NCBI GenBank assembly: GCA_037044905.1
Contig: JBAOKB010000166.1
Location: forward strand, 372,001-436,000
DNA from: Hortaea werneckii
Lineage: Eukaryota > Ascomycota > Dothideomycetes > Mycosphaerellales > Teratosphaeriaceae
Reading direction: 5' to 3'
Length of the DNA: 64,000 bases
Both the position numbers and the translations under genes were made by a program. A model generated the notes under the pieces. That model was given only the letters and a program-made list of their open reading frames with translations, was not told the origin of the DNA and made no database searches. Below, one piece after another: positions 11,176 through 21,920 of this stretch (position 1 is the stretch's first letter; each line of letters begins with the position of its first letter).

Positions 11176-12780
11176 ATGAGACCGGGCGGCAGAGTTCTGC
11201 GGCTGGGTGGGTTGAGTGGGCTCACTGAGCGCCTCATCCCGCAATGGAATCCTTCCTCGCCCGCTAATGCTGGTCGCGAACAACCACAACACCAAAGGTC
11301 GTCAATCAAATCACTACTCGGCTGGCCTCCTGAGCAGGTGGTCCGCGAGACCGCATGGCTCGATGGACTGCGGGGCGTGGCCGCTTTCCTGGTCATGACC
11401 TATCATCTTCACCTGTTACTCTTTTATGGACTGTCACTGGAAGCACCATACGGAGCAACTGTTCAAAACAAGTACAACGAAGCTGCTGGTCCTGAAATCG
11501 TGCGCGAGTTCTGGCGCCTGCCGATCATTAGAATCTGGATGTGTTCTGGTCCCGTACAAGTCAGCATTTTCTTCGTGCTGTCTGGCCTAGTACTCTCCTG
11601 GTCGCCGATGGAAAGCATCCGGACCGGCAAGCAGGAGAAGCTGGCGGCTTCGCTGAGCTCGGCCATCTTTCGACGTTGGTTCAGACTCTACCTGCCATGC
11701 TTTGCGGTGGCTCTATGGCACTTTCTGGGGTTGCGGATTGGCTTGCAGACAGATGCGAGCCGTGAACGGCTGGACGGCTTCTGGTCGCAGCTGTGGGATT
11801 TCCTCGCCGCATCTGAAAGGTATGCCAATCCTTTTAACATCAACAGAGATCAGTTCAACTCTTTGCATGATTATGACTGGACTATGTGGACCATCCCGTT
11901 TGAGTATTCTGGATCATTGCTCGTTTTTGTCATTTGCTTGGCTGCCAGCAGAACGAAGACGTACTGGAAGAGGACGTTGCTGATCTTGACCGTCGCGACA
12001 TATGCCGGTCTTCGTGCTGAATGGGCGTTCTGGCTTTTTGCAACTGGAGTTCTGCTTTCGAACTACATTCGGCACAATGGCGGTTTCGAAGCGTTGTCTA
12101 GAACGCAAGGGAGACAGTCGACTGTGGCCTGGTCAACTGTGATGATCTGCTCGTTGCTCCTTGTTGGATACCCTTCGACTGGGGAGGAATACGATCGTCC
12201 CGGATACGAATGGATGACTTCTCTGATACCGTCCAACTGGATGCCGATCGAAGAAGGAGCGCGGCTGTGGTGGTGCTGGGCCGGCATCTTGTTCGTCATC
12301 AGTGCCTCTCATCTTCGCTTTGTCCGTAAGGTGTTCGAGCTTTCCTTCCCGAGATACTTAGGCCGCGTCAGCTACATGTTATATCTCACTCATCGGAGCG
12401 TGCTGGCCGTCGTCTGCAAACCCTTGAAGAAGGTCCTTTTCGCGGCGTCTGGGAGGGGCCGCTTTCTCGATTACGGGAAAGATCGTGGCACTCTACATCA
12501 CGATGTGACGACACTATGCGTGTACGTTTTGATCTTTATGATCATAGTGCCACTTGCTATTGTAGTGGCGCACGCTTGCGAGGTGCTGATCGATCGGCCA
12601 AGCGTGCGGTTTGCGAAGCGCATTGATGAATGGATTGTACAGGATCGCAGGCCAGAGCAGGGGTCTTCTGGTCATTCAGGTGCTACTATGTCCGACGAGG
12701 CTGTCCCATTGACTGCAGACATTGAGTTGACCGATACAACTGAAGAGATGAAAGATCGGGATAGACCTGGTTTGGTGTAG
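11176..12780 (+). CDS. acyltransferase-3 family membrane protein
   Basis: Intronless gene of 534 residues of the acyltransferase 3 (OafA/NRG-6-like) family. These integral membrane enzymes transfer acyl groups to sugars, lipids or secondary metabolites. The signature WLDGLRGVAAFLVMTYHLH (about residues 61-79) contains the conserved Arg and the His thought to be catalytic. SIFFVLSGLVLSW then starts a series of about ten hydrophobic segments, and FPRYLGRVSYMLYLTH comes near residue 400, another family hallmark. The first 55 residues are cytosolic and poorly conserved, so the exact start is less certain. The substrate cannot be told from sequence. No biosynthetic partner gene is adjacent. Confidence 0.85.
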   Translation: MRPGGRVLRLGGLSGLTERLIPQWNPSSPANAGREQPQHQRSSIKSLLGWPPEQVVRETAWLDGLRGVAAFLVMTYHLHLLLFYGLSLEAPYGATVQNKYNEAAGPEIVREFWRLPIIRIWMCSGPVQVSIFFVLSGLVLSWSPMESIRTGKQEKLAASLSSAIFRRWFRLYLPCFAVALWHFLGLRIGLQTDASRERLDGFWSQLWDFLAASERYANPFNINRDQFNSLHDYDWTMWTIPFEYSGSLLVFVICLAASRTKTYWKRTLLILTVATYAGLRAEWAFWLFATGVLLSNYIRHNGGFEALSRTQGRQSTVAWSTVMICSLLLVGYPSTGEEYDRPGYEWMTSLIPSNWMPIEEGARLWWCWAGILFVISASHLRFVRKVFELSFPRYLGRVSYMLYLTHRSVLAVVCKPLKKVLFAASGRGRFLDYGKDRGTLHHDVTTLCVYVLIFMIIVPLAIVVAHACEVLIDRPSVRFAKRIDEWIVQDRRPEQGSSGHSGATMSDEAVPLTADIELTDTTEEMKDRDRPGLV

Positions 12781-13191
12781 CTATAATGGCAAACTCTGTT
12801 CATATCAACTGTATAACTATTCTGTCCTTCACCCATTCTCGCTCGGCAATAGTAGTGGGGTGTTGCCGTGTGCCTTCCTAATCTAGTTTGGTGCCCCTGA
12901 ATCCACCTCGCTTTTGTTATGTGTGGCCACGCATCCTTTACGCACACAGTTTAGAACGCGAATGAATCCTTGTCTTTCTTCTGGTAGCGCAAGGATGCTT
13001 GGTGGCATGCGTCAGCAATCACGCACTGTTTCGGCTTTTCGAGAGAGAAAATGCGCGTAGGAGATTTTGATCAACGCCCGCCACGTGCCCGCCGATCATC
13101 CAGCGCACCTAGGGTCTAGACTACTTTCCCATCCGCTCTTAAGGCACGGCGGCCGTGACATCTACCTCAAAGTATTACATCGCACAGCGAC
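12781..13191. other. intergenic space acyltransferase to PLC-like gene
   Basis: The 411 bases carry the 3' end of the acyltransferase gene and the promoter of the phosphodiesterase gene. No gene, repeat or structured element is seen. Confidence 0.5.
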
Positions 13192-14616
13192 ATGTCAGAA
13201 TGCATTACTATTCGAAACCTGACTGCGCAACCACTCACTCTTAAGTTACTGCAACGATACGACGTACCTGACCAAAGACCAAACTCTGGCTGTTCTGTCT
13301 CGAACATTACTTCCAAAGTCACCAATTTCTTCTGCGATGATGACGCGCCCATCCATGTGCAGGTCGGTGGGAAGAAGGATGTCGACGTCCGGATGGAGCC
13401 ATTTACTACCCACAAGACGCATATTAAGTCTGCAGAGCGTGAGCTGAACGAAACACTACGTCTTACCTTCCGAGGCGACGGCGGCGGTAGGTGGAGAATC
13501 GATACGCCAACGCCTGGTCCGGAGTCCATCAGGTTGCATGCGTTGAACCCGGATCTTAAACACGAATACACTGCCATCTACTTCGAGGACAGCCGTTTTC
13601 TAGCATTGTACGAAATCCCAGATCTCCGATGCTGGATGAAGCATCTGCTCGACAGTACCTCCCTTTCGGCACTCAGTATACCAGGCACACACAACTCCTC
13701 TACCCATCACAAGGCCTTGCCGTCTGTACGCTGCCAAGCCGTCTCAGTACGAGAGCAGCTGGAAAACGGTATCCGATCCTTCGACATACGTGTACAACCC
13801 GTAGACCCTGAGGGGCCGAAGCAGGAAGAGTTGAACTTGGTCCATGGCGCATTTCCTATTTCCCTCACTGGGCCCAAGAAGTTCCGCCAACTGGTCGACG
13901 ACGTGCTGGAGTACCTTGAAGCTTTCCCTTCCGAGACTGTCATCATGTCTATCAAGCGTGAGGGTACTGGCAATGCTACAGACGAGCAACTCAGCACCAT
14001 CCTCAAAGACAACTACACGAATCCGCAACAATGGTGGACCCAACCACATCTCCCAACTCTAGGCCAAGCGCGAGGCAAAATCATATTACTACGACGCTTC
14101 AGACTCGCAGAGCGTCTCAAGCACGAATGGAACGGGAAAGGCTGGGGCCTCAACGCCGAGAGCGCGCCGTACAACAAGCCCAACTCCCACTATGGGAACT
14201 TCATCGGACAAGACTTCTGCGAAGTCTTAGAAGCGAAGGACATCGACAAGAAGATCCAATACTGTTTTGAGCATTTCGAGCGAGCTGGCGCTGCTGTTAC
14301 GCCTCTCTCTGGAGCCCGGCCGGATGTGCCACTGTATCTGAATGTCTTGTCCGGGGCGAACTTCTGGAAGCATGGCTGCTGGCCTGAGAAGATAGCGGCT
14401 AAGGTCAACCCGGCTGTCACGGCGTATCTGTGCCAGAAGCATGAGATTGGCGGTCGGTGTGTGGAGGATCCAGGCCGGGAGTTCAAGGGTGATGGGGGTG
14501 TGGGGGTCGTGATTAGTGATTGGGTGGGGAAAGATGGCGATTGGGATTTGGTCAAGTGCATTGTGGGCATGAATAGTCGATTACTCTTGAGGCAGAAAGG
14601 CTGTGGATGGCGATGA
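13192..14616 (+). CDS. PLC-like phosphodiesterase (PI-PLC X domain)
   Basis: Intronless gene of 474 residues. The C-terminal two-thirds is a PI-PLC-X-like TIM barrel. The first catalytic His lies in SIPGTHNSSTHH (about residue 166) with the supporting Arg/Asp in GIRSFDIRV. The second His lies in LNLVHGAFPI, followed by FPSETVIMSIKREG. Enzymes with this minimal X domain and no Y, C2 or EF-hand domain resemble bacterial phosphatidylinositol-specific PLC, which releases inositol phosphates or GPI-linked proteins. The N-terminal ~130 residues (MSECITIRNLTAQPLTLKLL) form an uncharacterised beta-rich module seen in fungal members. There is no signal peptide, so it is probably cytosolic. Substrate is not established. 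Confidence 0.85.
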   Translation: MSECITIRNLTAQPLTLKLLQRYDVPDQRPNSGCSVSNITSKVTNFFCDDDAPIHVQVGGKKDVDVRMEPFTTHKTHIKSAERELNETLRLTFRGDGGGRWRIDTPTPGPESIRLHALNPDLKHEYTAIYFEDSRFLALYEIPDLRCWMKHLLDSTSLSALSIPGTHNSSTHHKALPSVRCQAVSVREQLENGIRSFDIRVQPVDPEGPKQEELNLVHGAFPISLTGPKKFRQLVDDVLEYLEAFPSETVIMSIKREGTGNATDEQLSTILKDNYTNPQQWWTQPHLPTLGQARGKIILLRRFRLAERLKHEWNGKGWGLNAESAPYNKPNSHYGNFIGQDFCEVLEAKDIDKKIQYCFEHFERAGAAVTPLSGARPDVPLYLNVLSGANFWKHGCWPEKIAAKVNPAVTAYLCQKHEIGGRCVEDPGREFKGDGGVGVVISDWVGKDGDWDLVKCIVGMNSRLLLRQKGCGWR

Positions 14617-14820
14617 CATTGAGCCGCATAAGATTGGCTGGTTGGTGGGAAAAATGTTTGATTAGAATGGTTCGTGGCAGACAGGTCTTAACATAAGCAT
14701 GCTTCTCGTAATCTAATTCTACTTGTAACAATGCCCCAAACCAACTATGACAAGCGTTCAGCCCTAAGCATTCCTACTATCCTGACTTCTCACAACATAA
14801 GCCTTAAACAAGCTATTAGT

Positions 14821-17812
14821 CTATCCTGAATTAGGCGTCGCATCAGGAGCAGGCTTCTTGACAGGGATTGTGCCCGCACCAGGCAAAGGCTGCTGGCTTG
14901 GACTAGGCTGCAAGGCGCCCATGGGCGGTGGCATGACCTTGGTCTCGCTTACGGCCGAAGAAGGAGGCGCAGGGCTCTGGTCGTGCTTCTGAGGAATCGC
15001 TTTGCTACCCTCCGGCCATGGACCCGCCATGCCGTCGGCGGCGACGCCATTTGCGTTCGCGGAAGTTGGCTGTAGCTGGGCTTGCGGTGTTGAAAAGGTT
15101 GGGGGTTGCGTGCCGTTCGATGATGGCCGCCGCAAGGCTTCAGGGGTCTGCGCAACGCTAGGAGAGTGGAGTGATGGTCTCCTCATTGGTTGCTGGGGAT
15201 GTTGAGGCGGTGACGACTTCACCGGAGATGGTGCGGCCTGAGCGTAGGTGTTGGATGGGGGCGCAAAGGTCGTCTTAGGCGAGTGTCTCAGTGACGGCGA
15301 AAGCGCTGTCGGTGGTGCAGATCCTTGGGGTGGCGAGGAAGCTGGAGGTGGTGCAGTGCCTTTCACAGGCGAGGAGAAGCCCTTCATCAGCTGCCCAGAA
15401 CTGGGGCGCTGTTGTTGTGGTTGCTGTGGGGGCGCAAAGTACTGCTGAGGGGGAGGCTGGGGGAAGTGTGGTGGTGCTTGCTGCATGTAGGTGTGTGGAG
15501 GCGGATACTGCTGTCCCGCTGGCGGCTGTGACGCTCCGTAGTGGCCAGGATGGGCAGATCCCGGACCAAAGCCATTAGGCTGATGTGGATACTGCATAGG
15601 TGGCGGGTAGTAGCCCGGATGGGCACCTGTTCCTGAGACGGCGTGTTGATGTGCATACTGGTGTTGCTGATGATGTGGCGGACTTCCATGACCGTTCGCT
15701 GTTGGAGGCGTTGGCGCTCCAGCATATCCAGAGGAAGGCCGATTTGGAGGGGGAAGATGACTACCTTGCCAGGGTTGTTGAGGCGGGTGTTGTGCAAAGT
15801 TTCCGACAGGTGGATATCTGTACCCTGGAGGACCTTGTTGCTGAGCGTGCGGTGAGAGGCTTGGGCCATGTGTGATTTGACCGAATGGCCCCGGACTTGG
15901 ACCGGGTCGATCGGACGTGGTCTGCATGTTATCCAGTTGTCTTTGGACGTGCGGAGGCAGACCGCTGTCGCGCTTTGCGCTTGGCGAGGTTGCAGACGAT
16001 GGTCGAGTCTCGCTCTTCTGGGCCTCTGGGCTGCCGCTGGATGCCTTCTTGCCCAGCTTGAGAGGTGGAATCTTCGGCTTCTTCGCTTCCTCTTCTTGTC
16101 GCTTGCAGGACTTGCAGACGAAGTTGAAGCCATCTCCCTCCGCTTGCTTGGGCGAAAATCCGTGACATTTACTGTGTTGCCAGACACCACAGCGGTCGCA
16201 AGCAAGACTGTGCGTGCCATCGTCGACGTTTTCTCCATTGACACCACAAACTGAACAGTCGAAGTACCATTTGCCTTCTTCCTCCGCTAGCTGCTGCAGA
16301 TGCTTCTTATGCTCTGCCTTTTGCGTTTGTGCTTGCCGTGCGGAGACACGTTTGGCGTCCTCGGCAGTACTTTCACCGTTTGCATCCTGAGAGGCGGCGC
16401 GCTCCTCTTGCTCTTGGATCTTCTTAAGTTCCTCCTCGTGTAGAATGCGTTTGACCTCCCGCTCCTTGAGCCTCTGCTCTCGAGTTAGGCGGCGAGACTC
16501 GTGACCTTCTTCGATGCGTTTCTGCCTCTCCTCCTCCTCGTGTGCCATCCGAAGATCCGCCATTCTCTTCTCTTCCTCCTCGCGTTTTTCACGCTCCTCC
16601 TTCTCTTTCTCCGCCTTGCCTGCCAGTCGACTCGACCTCTTCGCGGTCGCCATTTTCTGCAAGTTCTCCAGATCGCGCTGCTTCTTCAACTGCTTCTGAC
16701 GTATAGCCTCTGCGCGCTTTTCAATCACGGGCAGTACGTCCTCCTCGATGCGTTTGCGAAGCTGCTTTTCATTCGGGTCTCGACTTCTGAAGATGCTGGC
16801 CAGAAAGTCGTTGTATTCTTCAAGGGTGATAGCCACACATTCCCACGTCTTGTTCGTGAAGCCATAACCCGGTTCCTCTTCCTGGTGGGCTTCGTCGCCA
16901 TTGCCCATGATCGTATCGTCTTCAGCACCAGCGCCAGCGTCTTCTGTTGCATCTTGCGGTTCGTCCTCCTCGCTTTCCTCTACCTTCCTCCTCTTGCTTG
17001 AACGTGTGCCCCTGCTCCTGGTACTCTTCTTCGCTTTGCTCTTAGCCTTAGGCTTCGGTGCAGGTGTTGGCGGTGGCAAAGGCTCGTCTGATCTACGGTA
17101 CAGCCGATTGTCGTCCAGCACAAAGTAAGCGCGGTCGTCCTTATCCCAACCCAGCGGTTCCATGCGCCATGCCATGTCGTCCTCATCCGGCGGCATCATG
17201 TTCCTCATTCGATCTACATTGCCGAAGGTCCATGTGCTCAGTTGCTGCAACACCTTTATGCGGGTGTAAATATCTAGGTCGTTGAACTTTCTCGGCTCCT
17301 CGTCTTCGCCAAAGGGATTACGTGCAGGCGCTTTAGCCATGTACTGTCGCCGCGTGTATTCGTCGAAGATCTCAGGCCTATGATACGTCAGTTACGTTCA
17401 GCACCTCAGAAGCGTAGAAGGTACATACGTCAAGCCGCGATGTGACGAGACCAATTTGAGCATGGCGAGTCCTATTGCAGGCAACCGTTCTGAAGGGGTG
17501 GGCCTCAGGCATTCGGTTTCGAGGTCCTATCATTACACACTTATCAGCATGCATTCTTGTTCTTTGTCCACCACGTATGACCAGTCCCGATCCGCATCTG
17601 GATTTTCGGAGGGCTTTGCCTACCTCAATGTCGAAATCGTCGTCGATCTTGACCGCGTGCCCAAACAGGAAGATGTACTGCATCAGGCTGGCAAATTGCC
17701 ACATGTTGCGCAGTTGCGTCAATGTCGCGACGTCTTCCGGCGCTCGATCTGGCTCGGTAGATGCAGGCGCATCGAGTTCGGCCGCGGCAGCGTCTCTCTT
17801 ATATCGCGGCAT
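14821..17812 (-). CDS. WHIM/PHD-finger chromatin protein
   Basis: Three exons (17624-17812, 17429-17526, 14821-17377) with introns of 97 and 51 bp give 947 residues. Residues 1-108 plus IYTRIKVLQQLSTWTF resemble a DDT-like helical module. PLGWDKDDRAYFVLDDNRLY (about 170-190) is the WHIM/D-TOX signature of ISWI-partner and RSF1-type proteins. A long Lys/Glu/Arg coiled coil (about 300-465) leads to a C4HC3 PHD finger (about 469-523: CSVCG, CDRCGVWQHSKCHG, CKSCKR). The last ~420 residues are Pro/Gln/Ser-rich disorder. I infer a nuclear reader that recruits or regulates a remodeller; no exact orthologue name is claimed. The start could be two codons upstream at 17818. It converges with the PLC-like gene and shares a promoter with the ferroportin gene. 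Confidence 0.85.
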
Positions 17813-18241
17813 CGTCAAGGCTGATGGCCACGCCGGCCAGGGAGGAGAAAGGGGTTAACGCGTGCAAGTGTAAGTGGTATAACCCAGCCGATTCAATGCG
17901 GTAAAATGAAGACGACGACGCGTCTTTCTGGCGTGGAAGTCAAAAGACTAGCAGGGAGGAGGTGTTAGACGTGTTCTGGCGTTCGATGTTCGACGCGGCG
18001 GCTTCGTCAATCTAGAGGAACGGGAGGAGCCACTAAGCCAAGCTTCATGCGCGCGCGGACCTATCCGCCGCTAGAGTCATCATCCCTGCGTCGACTCTTA
18101 CGTCGGCCGAGTCTCTCCACACCTGCACCGTTCAGTCGGACTTCATCAATCGATCGAGACGGCCGTTGGAGGTCATGCAATGGCAGGCGGATGTACAGGG
18201 TCATTCGACATTAACGTTATGCTCTGCTCACATTCGTAACC
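17813..18241. promoter_or_regulatory. divergent promoter PHD protein / ferroportin
   Basis: The 429 bases between divergent starts must drive both genes. I looked for GATA-type iron-repressor sites (HGATAR) because of the iron transporter. Only weak GATA-containing words occur and none is convincing. Confidence 0.45.
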
Positions 18242-19827
18242 ATGGCTCGGCAAGATCACGATGAGCAAGACGAATCCCTACTCGGAGGTGACGATGGTAT
18301 GGAGCAAAACTCCATGTCGGACGACAATAGCCAAATGGATATTGAAACCGAGCATGCAAATTTCAACTCTACTCTGAGGCTTCTCTATACCTCCCACTTC
18401 CTATCAACATGGAATTTACGCGTATTCGAGTTTGGAGCCTTCCTCTTCCTTGCCAGCATCTTCCCTCAGACGCTACTTCCCGCTTCGGTCTACGCGATGA
18501 CCCGAGCCATGTTTGCCGTTCTTCTGTCATCAGCGACTGGCTATGCTGTCGATCGCTTTCCACGGCTATCGGTTATTCGATGGTCAATAGGCAAGTCCTC
18601 ACACACAATGCTCATGTTATACAGCATCTAACAAAGTCTCCAGTATCCCAAAGACTGGCCGTTGGACTCTCGTGTGTACTGCTTTTTCTCTTACAGAGCG
18701 ACCGGATCCCGAATGACGAATCTTCCAGCCAATTCTGGCTACTGCTGCCCTTGTGCTTGCTCGCTGCTATAGAGAAACTCGGCAGCGTGATGAACACAAT
18801 AGCTGTCGAGCGTGACTGGGTGGTTGCCATCGCCAGCGGCTCTGACGATCGACTTGCAGCCTTAAATGCTCAGATGAGGCGGATAGACCTCTTCTGCAAG
18901 CTGGCCGGCCCCCTAGTAATCTCCTTTGTCGATGCCGCGTCTACGAAGCTAGCCATTGTCGTCACCGGAAGCATGACTTGCGCCTCAGTGCTTGTCGAGT
19001 ATTTCACCATTGCGAGGGTGTATTACATGATCCCAGAGCTTGGCAAGTCAAAGGAGACACCTTCCGCTGAGAGCAGTTCCTGGTTCACAGACATGATGCA
19101 CACCTGGCTGAGAGGCGTGCCTGCTTATGTGAAGCACCCGGCTTTCTTGCCTTCTTTCGCCTTGGCGTTACTTTACATGACTGTTCTGTCTTTCAACGGA
19201 CAGATGATCACTTATCTTATCGCCATCGGCGTCAGCTCAGGTGCAGTGGGTGTATTGAGAGGTGTCGCAGCCTTGTTCGAGCTATCAGCGACATGGCTGG
19301 GTCCCATATTGATGAAACGGATTGGGGCTGTCCGCGCTGGTATCTGGTTCCTCAACTGGCAGTTAGCGTGCGTGGGCGTGGCCTGCCTTTTCTTCTGGTT
19401 ACCAGAGACGAGTCGCATAATCCTGGCAGCAGGTACAGTCTCTGCCGTCGTTGCTAGCCGCCTAGGTCTATGGGGCTTTGATCTCAGTGCCCAAATCATC
19501 GTCCAGGAAGAAGTCGAGCCGGAGATGCGAGGCACGTTCTCGTCCCAGGAATTTGCATTGCAGAACGCATTCGAGATGCTCGCTTTCCTCAGTACCATCG
19601 TTTTCCCAAGGCCGGAGCAGTTCAAGTATCCTGCGGCCATCAGCGCGTGTGCTGTGGCTGGTGCGTGTGTGCTGTACGCAACCTTCGTACGTTCGAGAAG
19701 GGGCCACTTGCTCCACCTTTCCAAGTGTATGGAGGGTACACATCGGAGAAAGGCACGATGGACGGCATTACGGCATGATTCCGTTGACGATGAAGTCGAA
19801 TTACAACCAGCAGCACAAAGAACGTAG
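18242..19827 (+). CDS. ferroportin-family transporter (SLC40A-like)
   Basis: Two exons (18242-18590 and 18644-19827) give 510 residues with about ten to twelve hydrophobic segments. Family features are LLYTSHFLSTWNLRVFEFGAF at the first helix, QRLAVGLSCVLLF, VERDWVVAIASGSD, LNAQMRRIDLFCKLAGPL and FDLSAQIIVQEEVEPEMRG. The last two are the ferroportin hallmarks that line the substrate path. The family exports Fe(II) and other divalent metals; in fungi its membrane (vacuole or plasma membrane) is not established. The 53-bp intron 18591-18643 reads as GC-AG: donor AG|GCAAGT, acceptor TCCAG. It is the only splice that keeps frame and gives WSIVSQRLAVG. The acidic N-terminus is cytosolic. It converges with homogentisate dioxygenase 138 bp downstream. 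Confidence 0.88.
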
Positions 19828-19965
19828 CCTCTGCTAATTGCTCTAGCGATAAAACGGAGAGATAAACGTTTTTCATAAGCAGAATTCTGCGCTGGAGAGC
19901 AAGAGAAAGACACACGAGAAGGCATTTGGGTATTCTTCAAAGGATATTACAGTAGTGAAGCCTAA

Positions 19966-21452
19966 TCAGGAAGTCCAATGCGGCACCTGCGTTTTATCTC
20001 CAACTTCACCCGGCTTGCCACTGTCCGCCCCATTACTCAGCTTTGTTGGGGTTGGACGCTTAAAATGTGGTTTCAACGGCTCCCAGCTCTCTGCATTATA
20101 GTCTTCCTGCACTTTCGCACACTTATTCAGCCCCCACTCCGTCACGCCAACCATGAACGACGATTCAAACATAAACGCCATACTGCCTTCGCCTACTTTC
20201 ATCGGCTTGAGCTCGGCGTTGCTCGCTTTCTCGTGCGTCGATGCGTCCGGTCCATGAGCAGACATGACATTGTGCAGACTGGCTCCGGCAGGCTGAAAGC
20301 CACCTCCGGTCTTCGCGTCGTATTGGCCGTGGATCAATCCCATGAACTCTGACATGGTGTTGCGATGGTACCAGGGCGGACGGAAAGTATCCTCCGCCAC
20401 TAGCCAACGAGGCGGGAAGATGACGAAATCTGCTACTGCCGTGCCTGGATGATCGGATTGGGCAGTTAGTACGGTGAAGATGCTTGGGTCGGGATGATCG
20501 TAGCTGATACTGCCGATTGTGTTCTGACTCAGGTCAGCTAAGGTATTGCATAATTCAATAGCAGAACTGGACTTACGAAGCGACCGAGGTCGTACTTGTA
20601 CGGGTAATAATTGCCATGCCAGGCTACTACATCAAATGGCGTATGATTCTGCTTGGCAGCAAAGAGATGTCCGCTGAACTTCGCCAGAAGAGTGTACTCA
20701 TTCTTGCCGTCGTGATCTTCATCGAAAGCTGCGACAGGCGCCTGAAAGTCCCGTACGTTTGCCAGTCCATTCGAACCAATGGGTCCCAGGTCCGGAAGTT
20801 GGAAATGTCCTTGGTACAGCTCACAGATGTACCCACGCACCGGACCGTCAGGTAGCGTCACTCGATGTCTGATGCCTCTTGGGATCACACATATCTCGTT
20901 TGGGCGGACCAGAAGCTTGCCAAGCTCTGTTTGAATGTCAAGTACGCCATGCTGAGGTACAATGAGCAAATCCCCGTCAGCGCTGTAGAAAGCATGATGC
21001 GGGTCCATGTCTTTCCCTGCAGCGAAAATGAAGATCCCAAGCCCGCTTTTCACCGTAGCATCCCCGGCGCCGGCGACGAGATGAAGACTGTGGACCCAGT
21101 CGACAGTCTCGTCTAAGTCGAACGGGTCCCAACGCAGCTGATTAGGGATCTGATGCCACCGCTCCTTCCCGTGGACTCCCGGGGTCGTGTCGAAGGTCTT
21201 CGCCTCCTGCGCCTTGAACGGGGAATGTGCTGAAGCGGGCAATATCCGTTGCAACCATGTCTGCTGGTTCTCGCATCGTGGTGCCGTAAATGCAGTTCCG
21301 GAAAGCTTCTCGTTGTACAACCCATAGGGAGGCTTTTGTGGATTGTTGGTCGCTGTAGGCAGAGCGCCCTCTAATGCCTCGGTTTCATGGTAGCATCCGA
21401 ATCCATTCTGATATCTATATTTCTCTGGAGTCTTGAAATCTGTGACCGGCAT
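19966..21452 (-). CDS. hmgA: homogentisate 1,2-dioxygenase
   Basis: Two exons (20577-21452 and 19966-20523) with a 53-bp intron give 477 residues. The enzyme opens the aromatic ring of homogentisate to maleylacetoacetate using Fe(II) and O2, the committed step of phenylalanine/tyrosine degradation. The cupin core is visible, and the iron ligands are in the conserved block WYHRNTMSEFMGLIHGQYD (His, Glu) and GASLHNVMSAHGPD (His). RPNEICVIPRGIRHRV and DVVAWHGNYYPYKYDLGRF are other family blocks, the latter ending exactly at the splice donor. Length is slightly above the human enzyme (445). It is divergent from fumarylacetoacetase, which acts two steps later. The isomerase for the step between (maiA) is not in the window. 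Confidence 0.96.
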
Positions 21453-21920
21453 TTTTGATGTGCCTCAAAGCTAGTGGATTTACTGATAAATCCAAGAATG
21501 CTCGTGCCCCAATAATAACACGGATGCCTTACTGGTCTTGCGGACTATACCGATAGCAAGTGAGCAGTAATACCGCTCTGACGTAAGCGAGACATTTTGT
21601 AGCTTCGGTCTATATACCTCCACCAGCCTTCGCTAACCGATGATCCTTCAGCCGAGCTCAGTAGTGGAGCTGGAGTTAACCCCACAAAGCTTGCGAGTGG
21701 GGTAGCGGAAACGTTCCTTCCTCTTGCGGCGGAATTGAGGGACTCTCGCACATCGATCGGAGGCTTTAAGCCGAGCGATGTGACTGCCGTTCATGAGATG
21801 TATCGGTAACGCTGGCTTAGCTTCTGCATTGTATTCACAACCAAATGAAGACACCCGGATCACCATTCGAGAGCTTCTACCAGCAATTTTAACCAGAGCG
21901 CATTCTGCACACGTACTGTC
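21453..21920. promoter_or_regulatory. divergent promoter hmgA / fahA with CGG-N10-CCG site
   Basis: A 468-bp space shared by two genes of one pathway. At 21758-21773 there is an inverted CGG-N10-CCG element, the site geometry used by Zn2Cys6 binuclear-cluster activators. The homogentisate clusters of Aspergillus are controlled by such a protein (HmgR). Further single CCG/CGG half-sites lie at 21637 and 21726. Function as an operator is inference. Confidence 0.5.
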
